Shown here: positions 8,506 through 14,941 of the stretch, one piece after another
How positions within the stretch are numbered: the first letter of the stretch is position 1
Layout of the letters: every line of letters begins with the position of its first letter
From: an uncultured Prevotellaceae bacterium
Lineage (GTDB): Bacteria > Bacteroidota > Bacteroidia > Bacteroidales > Bacteroidaceae
Direction: 5' to 3'
NCBI GenBank assembly: GCA_900315565.1
Contig: OMZS01000007.1
Coordinates: 48,678 to 112,677 of the forward strand
Length of the DNA: 64,000 bases
Translations under genes and position numbers: made by a program
Notes under the pieces: model-generated
What the model was told of the DNA's origin: nothing
Seen by the model: only the letters and a program-made list of their open reading frames with translations
The model's database searches: none

Positions 8506-8931
8506 TCATTTGGCGGCACTGGCCCGTAGCGCGAGGGCGCTGTTTTCGGCGGCTTCCATGATTTCGCGCTCGCCGGGGCCTTTGTCGTTGATGCCGCAGA
8601 GGTGCAGGATGCCGTGGATGATGACGCGGTGGAGCTCCTCGTCGTAGTCCTTACCGAACTTTTCAGCATTGGTGCGCACGGTGTCGAGCGAAATGATGAG
8701 GTCGCCATTGAGCGTGTCGCCTTCGCAATAGTCGAAGGTGATGATGTCGGTGTAGTAGTCGTGGCCAAGATATTCGTTGTTGACCTGCAGGATGCGTTCG
8801 TCGTTAACGAACATATAGCCCACCTCGCCCACGCGTCGGCCATAGGTGGCTGCCACACGGCGTATCCATGCGGTGGTTTCGCGTCGGCGGATGGCGGGCA
8901 TGCTGACGCCGTCGGTGTTGTAGGTAATCAT
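8506..8931 (-). CDS. ybeY: Endoribonuclease YbeY (16S rRNA maturation)
   Basis: The 141-residue product has the YbeY core: INDERILQVNNEYLGHDYYTDIITFDY and HRVIIHGILHLCGINDKG. YbeY is a metal-dependent RNase needed for 16S rRNA 3'-end processing and ribosome quality control. In the usual HGxLHLxGyDH signature the third His ligand is replaced by Asp (HLCGIND), a substitution I believe is common in this phylum. The start overlaps the coaD stop by 4 bp (ATGA), so the two are translationally coupled. Confidence 0.9.
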   Translation of the reverse strand: MITYNTDGVSMPAIRRRETTAWIRRVAATYGRRVGEVGYMFVNDERILQVNNEYLGHDYYTDIITFDYCEGDTLNGDLIISLDTVRTNAEKFGKDYDEELHRVIIHGILHLCGINDKGPGEREIMEAAENSALALRASAAK

Positions 8932-9383
8932 AGGCTTTGCTTTTTAGGTAAGAATTTACTCACATCCACGCCGAAGTGGGCCAGTTCGCGCAGGGCGCTC
9001 GACGATACGGAGGCCAGCTCGGGCTCGGTGTAAAGCAGAATGGTTTCGATGCCACCCAGGCGGCGGTTGAAGTCGGCCTGCCACTGCTCGTACTCAAAGT
9101 CGCTCACCGAGCGTACACCTTTGACGATGAACTTTGCGCCTTCGTCGCGGGCAAAGTCCATGGCCAGTCCGAAGTAGGGTTTCACGCTGACGGCGGGCAC
9201 GTCGGCGTAGAGCTGTTGTATGGCAGCCATGCGTTCGGCTGCCGGACTCATGTTGGGTTTGTGAACGTTGTCGCCCACCACGCCGATGACTAACTCGTCG
9301 AACAGGGGCAGCGCGCGCCTCACGATGGAGGCGTGACCAATGGTGAAGGGGTCGAAAGTACCCACAAAAATGGCTTTTCTCAT
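8928..9383 (-). CDS. coaD: Phosphopantetheine adenylyltransferase
   Basis: The 151-residue product catalyses the fourth step of coenzyme A synthesis, transferring AMP from ATP to 4'-phosphopantetheine. It shows GTFDPFTIGH near the N-terminus (the nucleotidyltransferase HxGH-type motif), RSVSDFEYE in the middle, and SVSSSALRELAHFG at the end (the family ISSSxVRE-type motif). The length is standard. It is coupled to ybeY by a 4-bp overlap. Confidence 0.95.
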   Translation of the reverse strand: MRKAIFVGTFDPFTIGHASIVRRALPLFDELVIGVVGDNVHKPNMSPAAERMAAIQQLYADVPAVSVKPYFGLAMDFARDEGAKFIVKGVRSVSDFEYEQWQADFNRRLGGIETILLYTEPELASVSSSALRELAHFGVDVSKFLPKKQSL

Positions 9384-9408
9384 AGAATAGAATGATGTGT
9401 GGGCTTGT

Positions 9409-10476
9409 TTATTTTGTTGCCGCCTTGATGTCGGCCAAGGTGATTTCGGTGAGGTCGCTGTTGGCCACGTTGCCCTGTTTGCTCAGTCGGTTGGCCTGGC
9501 ACTGTATGGCTTTCTCAAACAAATTGCGCGCATAGCGGGCGTTGCCAAAGTTGCGGTCCTTGTGCTCCACGGCATAGTCGAGCGACTGTTTGAGATAGTC
9601 GGCCGCCTCGCGGGTGATGTTGTATTCGTTTTTGCGCAGATACATCTCGAAAATCTTGTAGAGTTCATCGCCCGTGTAGTCGGGGAAATTGATGTAGCGG
9701 TTGAAGCGCGACTGCAGACCCGGGTTAGAGTCGATGAACTTTTTCATTTCGTTGGTGTAGCCGGCCACGATGACCACCAGTTTGTCGCGGTCGTCCTCCA
9801 TGCGCTTGAGCAGGGTGGCCACGGCTTCTGCACCATAGTCGTTGTTGCTCTGGCCCTGAGTGATGGCGTAGGCCTCGTCGATGAATAGCACGCCATTGAG
9901 TGCCGAGTCGCAGATGGCATTCACGCGGGGTGCCGTCTGCCCCACATATTGGCCCACCAATCCGGAGCGGTCGGTTTCAACGAGGTGGCCTTTTTTCAGG
10001 ATGCCCAAGTCTTTATAAATGCGTGCCACAATGCGTGCCACGGTGGTTTTTCCTGTGCCCGGACTTCCAGTAAACACGAGATGATAGGACATTTTGGGAC
10101 TCTTCAGCCCCTGTTTCTCACGCATTTTTTGCACTTTCACGAAGTTGGCCAGCGAGTTTACTTCTTGTTTCACTTTCTCCAGTCCAATGAGGCTGTTGAG
10201 CTCTTCGTAGGGATCGTTTTCCAGAGGGTCGTTTACCTTGGTGCTATCCACGGCTTGGTCGTCAACACCTTCGCTGCGGATTTTAAACTCAAAGCCGTTT
10301 CCCTTTTTGCCAGCCTTGCGGAAGGTGATGCCGTTGCTATCGACAGTTTCTTCGTCATTCTCGTCAGCACTGTCATCGGTGGCTACGGCCACCACGGTCA
10401 TGATGCCCATCAGCAGAAACACCGCGCAGACCGCAACGATGATGATGGTGAGTTGTTTGTTCGTAAATTTTGCCAT
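9409..10476 (-). CDS. Membrane-anchored AAA+ ATPase, CbbX/SpoVK type
   Basis: The 355-residue product has an N-terminal transmembrane helix (TIIIVAVCAVFLLMGIMTVV) and an acidic linker, then a AAA+ domain. Walker A is GSPGTGKTT (137-145), Walker B VLFIDEA (196-202), sensor 1 VVIVAGY, and arginine finger region GLQSRFNRYI. The domain order and the phrase LIGLEKVKQEV match the CbbX/SpoVK subfamily, which remodel protein complexes. The substrate is unknown. The membrane anchor is unusual compared with soluble CbbX. It lies 25 bp upstream of coaD on the same strand. Confidence 0.85.
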   Translation of the reverse strand: MAKFTNKQLTIIIVAVCAVFLLMGIMTVVAVATDDSADENDEETVDSNGITFRKAGKKGNGFEFKIRSEGVDDQAVDSTKVNDPLENDPYEELNSLIGLEKVKQEVNSLANFVKVQKMREKQGLKSPKMSYHLVFTGSPGTGKTTVARIVARIYKDLGILKKGHLVETDRSGLVGQYVGQTAPRVNAICDSALNGVLFIDEAYAITQGQSNNDYGAEAVATLLKRMEDDRDKLVVIVAGYTNEMKKFIDSNPGLQSRFNRYINFPDYTGDELYKIFEMYLRKNEYNITREAADYLKQSLDYAVEHKDRNFGNARYARNLFEKAIQCQANRLSKQGNVANSDLTEITLADIKAATK

Positions 10477-10499
10477 TATCGTGTAGCTTTAAGGTTTTA

Positions 10500-10680
10500 T
10501 GGTTTTATAATCATTTTATCATTTCACGATTTCACAATCATAATTATTTTACAATTTCACAATTTCACAATTTCACTGTCTGATTGTAAATTGTCTAATT
10601 GTCAAATAAATCTGTTTCACGATTTCACTGTCTGATTGTAAATTGTCTAATTGTCAAATAAATCTGTTTCTCATTTTTCA
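10500..10680. repeat. Low-complexity intergenic repeats including a 52-bp tandem duplication
   Basis: AT-rich words (TTTCACAATTTCACAA) lead into a perfect or near-perfect tandem duplication with a 52-bp period (copies starting at 10572 and 10624). The tract abuts the stop codon of the next minus-strand gene. Confidence 0.85.
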
Positions 10681-11093
10681 TTTAGCGAAGCGTAAATCAA
10701 ATAGGGCGCCAGATAGCACACCACATCGCTCGTGTCGAATGTGCCGCTCAGCACGCCGGCACCCTGCAACAGTTCTGAGAGGGCTCCCGCCAACGGAATG
10801 GGCAATGTGGCCAATAGGCGCCAGCGCAGCGCGCGCCCTTGCATCAGCCAGCCCACCAGCAGCACGTAGGCTGCCGACCACAGGCCGCCCGGCAAACTGT
10901 AAACCATCCAATCGGGCAGCTGCATGCTGCCCAAGAGTGTTCTCATGCTGTCGGCCCAGCTGCCTATTCCCGTTGCGTCGGCGACACTAAAAAGCAGCAA
11001 TGTGCGTGGCCTGAACAGCACGTAAACCATGCCGCCCATAGCCAGCAACAGCAGCCCGAACCACGGTTGGGCCTTGGTGAGAATCTTTTCCAT
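10671..11093 (-). CDS. Small membrane protein, VanZ-like
   Basis: The 140-residue product has four predicted membrane segments. Residues near LPDWMVYSLPGGLWSAAYVL, LSELLQGAG and DTSDVVCYLAPYLIY are reminiscent of VanZ-like proteins, whose biochemical role is unknown. The open frame extends to 11210, but the ATG at 11093 (MEKILTKAQPW) is the more credible start because the upstream part is AT-rich leader. The last residues (ASLNEK) and the stop are encoded by a repeat also found at the end of the gene at 12851, so the original C-terminus may have been replaced. Confidence 0.6.
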   Translation of the reverse strand: MEKILTKAQPWFGLLLLAMGGMVYVLFRPRTLLLFSVADATGIGSWADSMRTLLGSMQLPDWMVYSLPGGLWSAAYVLLVGWLMQGRALRWRLLATLPIPLAGALSELLQGAGVLSGTFDTSDVVCYLAPYLIYASLNEK

Positions 11094-11276
11094 CGTGATT
11101 GCAAAGATATGAAAAAACCTTTCGACAACAAAATAAATAAGGTTGAAGTTGCATGGGGAACCCCATTTTTCTTCAAAATTAATTAAATCGGTGCCGATTT
11201 TAAAAAACATTGCCTATCAAAGTATATTTATCGTTAATAGTTTGTTGCTAAACAGTCAATTTCTTGAAAACCGTCC

Positions 11277-11284
11277 TATCTTTG
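11277..11284 (+). promoter_or_regulatory. -7 element TATCTTTG directly before a start codon
   Basis: TATCTTTG ends five bases before the ATG at 11290, implying a leaderless or nearly leaderless transcript. Confidence 0.55.
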
Positions 11285-11289
11285 CATCG

Positions 11290-11898
11290 ATGCAATACCA
11301 TGTCAGCAAGCTGCTCCCAGCAATCGTAGTCACAATGGCTCTATGCCAACACGCCAAGGCCAACAGCGCCATGGCGCAATTGTCGTATATCCATTGTCCA
11401 TCATCGGCTGTCATGGTTCCAACCGACAGCGTGGCTGCCGACTCGGCCAAGAACGAACGCACCATTGTGGTGGCCGACATGGAAACCCGCACCCCCATTC
11501 GCCAAGTGTTGGTGTTTTTGCCCAACCGCGAGAGTGTGCGCACCAACTATCGTGGCGAGTTTGTGCTGCGCACCGACACCTTCTCGCTGCTCCGCCTGCG
11601 GCATCCCAAATACCATGAGCTGAAGATTACCGCCGCTGAACTGGCCCATGAGGACACTCTGCTATTGCTTCCGCGTGAGAACCCGCTGGGCGAAGTGGTG
11701 GTTTATGGGCACAGAAAAGACGAGCAGGCCAAGCTCAATGCCTTGCACAACCAAATCAACAACCAAATGATAGAAGAGCTGCGCGCGCTGGCCCACAAAC
11801 CTGGCGTGAATTTCGATTTCGGCGAACTCACCGACTTCAAAGGGCGCGCCCGGCGCAAAAGAGCCGAGCGAATTAAACGCTCATTGGAGAAATACTGA
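11290..11898 (+). CDS. Secreted protein with carboxypeptidase-regulatory-like domain
   Basis: The 202-residue product begins with a signal peptide (KLLPAIVVTMALCQHAKANS). Residues about 60-140 (IVVADMETRTPIRQVLVFLPN..TNYRGEFVLR) look like a CarboxypepD_reg-like beta-sandwich of the kind found at the front of TonB-dependent receptors. The C-terminal part is basic and helical (KGRARRKRAERIKRSL). No enzyme motif is visible. The start is placed at 11290 because the -7 element lies immediately upstream; an upstream in-frame ATG at 11143 precedes the promoter. Its role is unknown, probably envelope related. Confidence 0.6.
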   Translation: MQYHVSKLLPAIVVTMALCQHAKANSAMAQLSYIHCPSSAVMVPTDSVAADSAKNERTIVVADMETRTPIRQVLVFLPNRESVRTNYRGEFVLRTDTFSLLRLRHPKYHELKITAAELAHEDTLLLLPRENPLGEVVVYGHRKDEQAKLNALHNQINNQMIEELRALAHKPGVNFDFGELTDFKGRARRKRAERIKRSLEKY

Positions 11899-11899
11899 C

Positions 11900-12847
11900 T
11901 TATTCGTTCGGTTCGACATGAACCGCCACATGGGTGGCAGCGCCGTAGTGCTGCCTCAGCACAGCCTCCACTTCTGAGGCCTTGTCGTGCGCCTCGCGCA
12001 GGGGAATGTCGCCTGGCATGAGTATATGCAGCTCAATGGCGTAGTGGTTGCCCAAACGGCGAGTGCGCAGGTCGTGGGGCTTGGAAACGCCCTCGACAGA
12101 AGCAGCCAGTTGCAGGATTTCGGTTTCTACCTCGTCGGGAAGCGACTGCTCCATCAGGTCGCCAATGCCGCGCCGCACAAGGTCGAAAGACACTTTCACG
12201 ATGAAAAGTCCGACAACGACCGATGCCACAGGATCGAGCACCGTCCAGCGCTGGCCAAGAAAGATGGCACCGCCAATGCCTATGGCAGTGCCTATCGACG
12301 AGAGGGCATCGCTGCGGTGGTGCCAGGCATTGGCTTCTACTGCCTGTGATTGCAGTCGCCGTGCCTCAACCATTGAATAGCGGAAAACGGCCTCCTTCAG
12401 CACCACCGACAGCAGGGCAGCCCAAAGAGCCAGCAAGCCGGGGGCTTTGAGCTGTTGCCCGCCTGCCCACGCTACAATCTTGGTTACGCCGCTGTAGAGT
12501 ATGCCTACGGCAACCGCCAGCAGAGCCAGCCCGATGATGGTCATGGCCAGTGTCTCGAACTTTCCGTGGCCGTAGTCGTGCGACTTGTCTTTGGGTTTGT
12601 CGCTGATGCGGACAAAGAGAATCACAATGATGTCGGTCACAAAGTCGCTGAGCGAGTGGACGGCGTCGGCCAGCATCGCAGCACTGTTTCCCACAATGCC
12701 CGCTACGAACTTGAAGAGCAGCAACACCACGTTGACCGCTCCTCCCGCCATTGTTACACGGTAGATGCGGCTCCGTCGGCTTCTCGTATCGTTTCCGTTC
12801 ATATTTCTCATTTCCAAATTATCATTTATCAAAGCGTCATTTATCAT
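11900..12847 (-). CDS. Cation diffusion facilitator family transporter
   Basis: The product (315 residues from 12847, or 300 from the ATG at 12802) has the CDF layout: six membrane helices with metal-site motifs LADAVHSLSD (helix 2) and HHRSDALSS (helix 5), then a cytoplasmic ferredoxin-like domain (HDLRTRRLGNHYAIELHILMPG). CDF proteins exchange Zn2+, Fe2+ or Mn2+ for protons. The first 15 residues (MINDALINDNLEMRN) are encoded by low-complexity repeat DNA, so 12802 may be the original start. It follows the CatA-like gene with only TGA TAA between stop and ATG, suggesting translational coupling. Confidence 0.88.
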   Translation of the reverse strand: MINDALINDNLEMRNMNGNDTRSRRSRIYRVTMAGGAVNVVLLLFKFVAGIVGNSAAMLADAVHSLSDFVTDIIVILFVRISDKPKDKSHDYGHGKFETLAMTIIGLALLAVAVGILYSGVTKIVAWAGGQQLKAPGLLALWAALLSVVLKEAVFRYSMVEARRLQSQAVEANAWHHRSDALSSIGTAIGIGGAIFLGQRWTVLDPVASVVVGLFIVKVSFDLVRRGIGDLMEQSLPDEVETEILQLAASVEGVSKPHDLRTRRLGNHYAIELHILMPGDIPLREAHDKASEVEAVLRQHYGAATHVAVHVEPNE

Positions 12848-12872
12848 TTATCATTTTTCATTTAGCGAAGCG
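12830..12872. repeat. TCATTTATCATT-type repeat joining two genes
   Basis: On the minus strand this tract reads as repeated AAATGATA words. It contains the stop of the CatA-like gene and the first ATG of the CDF gene. Bases 12851-12872 are identical to 10671-10692. Confidence 0.85.
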
Positions 12873-13543
12873 CTATTCCTCATTTCCTTGATGGTTTTCT
12901 GCAGTTCCTCCAGAAAGCGTGCGGCGTGGGTACCGTCAAGCTGGGCGTGGTGAAACTGGAACGACACGTTGAGTGTGGTTCGCAGCCAGTGGCGCTTGTA
13001 ACGTCCCCAGACCAGGAAAGGGTTGTTGAAGATGCCGGTGTACTGGTTGACGATGCAGTTTAGTTCGGTGCCCGTCACGGCCGATGTGCCAACAATCATG
13101 GCACCGTCGTCGGTGATGTCCTGACATGTGGTGGCAGCTTTCCGGGTGAGGGTGTCGTAGTCAGTGCTAAACTGTTGCAGGCTGTCGGAGTAGGGGATGT
13201 CGCACGTGCTGATGCCACCCGCCTTGTTGCCGACAATCACGTTGACGGCCATGCGGTCGAAACGGTAAAGCTTGCACTGTGCTGACAAGGGGACAAACCC
13301 CATGGCCTGATTGTTTGCTAGTGGCTTTTCGGGCAGCAGGTAAAACTCGTCTATGGTGCTGGCAGCCTTGGCAATGCACCAGCACAGAAGCATATTGAAT
13401 TTCAGGTTCTTCTTTCGGCTGAGTCTTACAAGCTGCGTTACGTCGAATGTCTTGACGAGCGTCACCATTGGCATGGGCGACTGCATCCACTTTTCGAAAG
13501 CCTGAGCCCGGTTTGTAGTTTTGGGGTCGATTTCTTGTTTCAT
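12851..13543 (-). CDS. CatA-like acetyltransferase
   Basis: The 230-residue product resembles trimeric chloramphenicol acetyltransferases: the catalytic motif FQFHHAQLDGTHAARFLEEL near residue 197 matches HHxxxDG, and SFQFHH follows the usual beta strand. CatA enzymes transfer acetyl from acetyl-CoA. Many chromosomal homologues in this phylum have no shown drug-resistance role, so resistance should not be assumed. The C-terminus (SASLNEK) lies in a repeat shared with the gene ending at 10671. The upstream gap holds repeats and a 16-residue ORF. Confidence 0.75.
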   Translation of the reverse strand: MKQEIDPKTTNRAQAFEKWMQSPMPMVTLVKTFDVTQLVRLSRKKNLKFNMLLCWCIAKAASTIDEFYLLPEKPLANNQAMGFVPLSAQCKLYRFDRMAVNVIVGNKAGGISTCDIPYSDSLQQFSTDYDTLTRKAATTCQDITDDGAMIVGTSAVTGTELNCIVNQYTGIFNNPFLVWGRYKRHWLRTTLNVSFQFHHAQLDGTHAARFLEELQKTIKEMRNSASLNEK

Positions 13544-13567
13544 AATGCATAATATTTAATGCATAAT

Positions 13568-13618
13568 TTATAATGCGACTAACAAGGCCAGCAGTGTGAA
13601 GAGATAGTTCTTGTTCAT
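13568..13618 (-). pseudogene. 16-residue hydrophobic ORF, possible severed signal peptide
   Basis: The minus strand reads MNKNYLFTLLALLVAL then TAA: a basic start and a hydrophobic core as in signal peptides, with nothing after it. It lies between repeat tracts (TTTCACAATTTC and GCATAATTTATAATGC). It could be the remnant of a secreted protein whose body was lost, a true micropeptide, or chance. Confidence 0.3.
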
Positions 13619-13619
13619 A

Positions 13620-13710
13620 GATATTATTATTTATTTGATTTCACAATTTCACAATTTCACAATTTATCATTTATCATTTATCATTTATCATTTCTCATTT
13701 CCCTTCGAAG
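13620..13710. repeat. TTTCACAA / TTTATCAT low-complexity tract
   Basis: Repeated TTTCACAA and ATTTATC words fill the gap and run into the 3' end of the metallophosphoesterase gene, supplying its final NEK codons and TGA stop. Confidence 0.8.
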
Positions 13711-14806
13711 CGCCTTCGTTGCAAATGGTTGCCACAATGTATTCTGATCGTGTTCCGATGCGGAATTTTCCGCCCCAAATTCCAATGCCCGAACTGACGT
13801 AATAGCGGGTGTCGCCACGCTGATGCGAGCCGAAGGCACACTCGTAGATGGCTTCGGTAATCCATGAGATGGGCCAAACCTGACCGTGGTGGGTGTGGCC
13901 GCTCAGCTGAAAGTCGATGCCTGCCTGCTGGGCTTCTTCCAGATGGTAGGGCTGGTGGTCGAGCAAAATAGAGAACGTGCTGTCGGGAATTTCTTCGGCC
14001 AACTGGGCCACGCTTTTGCGGTGGGGATTGGTGCGGTCATCGCGCCCCATAATGCAGAGGTCGCCTACGGTGGCCACGCTGTCGCGCAGCAACCGGATGT
14101 CAGCCTGACGATAAAACAGCTGGGCGTTGGGCTGTCCGCTGTAGTATTCGTGGTTGCCCAGACAGGCATAAACGGGAGCGTTGAGGCGCAAAAACTCGCG
14201 CCACGATTCTTCCTGCTCAAGCGGCTGGGTGCTGATATCGATAATGTCGCCGGCAATGAGAATCAGGTCAGCTTTCTCGCGGTTGATCATATCCACCCAT
14301 CGGGCCAGTTCCTTGCGGCGGTTGTGGTAGCCCAGGTGCATGTCGGTAAGCATCACCACCGTGAGCGGACGGCTGAGGTGCTTGCTGGTGGTGAGGGTGA
14401 GCGGCTGGCGCACCTTGTTGCGGTAGTGTATGTTGCCATAAACAAAGATGGCTGTGAGCACCACGGCAATGACCAGTGCTGTGGTGCCGTTATGAACGAC
14501 CACGGCTTTGGGCACCAGGCGCACCAAGCGGCCCAAGTCGAGCAGCAGGAAGGCGATGGCCAGATAAAGCAAAATGAAGAGGGTAGAGTTGCCCACTTCG
14601 TAGAGCGTACTGGCGGCGTTGAGTGAAAGCATGCCGCGCAACCGAGTGAAATTGGCAAACATGCAGCAGAAAGCCAACAGCCCCCCTAGCAACACACATG
14701 CCTTGGCCCATGGTGCAAAGGGCAGCAGCTGCCAAATGTGCCAGCAGATGTATGCAAATCCCATCGTGGGAAGGAGTGTAAAGAGGAGCATCCACATCAT
14801 TTTCAT
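13688..14806 (-). CDS. Membrane-bound metallophosphoesterase
   Basis: The 372-residue product has about four N-terminal membrane helices, then a calcineurin-like phosphoesterase domain: TDMHLGYHNRR (DxH), LIAGDIID (GDxxD), CLGNHEYYSG (GNHE) and LSGHTHHGQVWP (GHTH). The five metal-site motifs are complete, so it is probably an active dimetal hydrolase facing one side of the membrane. The family (YaeI/YkuE-like) may act on lipid-linked phosphates; the substrate is unknown. The frame extends to 14848, but the ATG at 14806 (MKMMWMLLFTL) begins a normal membrane N-terminus. The last residues come from repeat DNA. Confidence 0.85.
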   Translation of the reverse strand: MKMMWMLLFTLLPTMGFAYICWHIWQLLPFAPWAKACVLLGGLLAFCCMFANFTRLRGMLSLNAASTLYEVGNSTLFILLYLAIAFLLLDLGRLVRLVPKAVVVHNGTTALVIAVVLTAIFVYGNIHYRNKVRQPLTLTTSKHLSRPLTVVMLTDMHLGYHNRRKELARWVDMINREKADLILIAGDIIDISTQPLEQEESWREFLRLNAPVYACLGNHEYYSGQPNAQLFYRQADIRLLRDSVATVGDLCIMGRDDRTNPHRKSVAQLAEEIPDSTFSILLDHQPYHLEEAQQAGIDFQLSGHTHHGQVWPISWITEAIYECAFGSHQRGDTRYYVSSGIGIWGGKFRIGTRSEYIVATICNEGASKGNEK

Positions 14807-14848
14807 GCTTTTTTGCGGCAAAAATAGCAAATAAATGGCAATTGGCAA

Positions 14849-14877
14849 TTGAAAATTGATAATATTTTATAATTTTG
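14849..14877 (+). promoter_or_regulatory. Promoter of the LTA-synthase-like gene
   Basis: TTG (14849-14851), an 18-bp spacer and TAATTTTG (14870-14877) lie about 65 bp upstream of the ATG at 14942. Confidence 0.5.
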
Positions 14878-14941
14878 CACGCGAAACGCCTTTTTCAAGG
14901 CAGCCATGTTGTAAAAGAAGTAAAAGCAGAATGAAGCAACC

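Noticed and set aside
12851-13543. Calling the CatA-like gene a chloramphenicol resistance gene
   Set aside because: Only the general CatA fold and HHxxxDG motif are seen; chromosomal homologues often act on other substrates.
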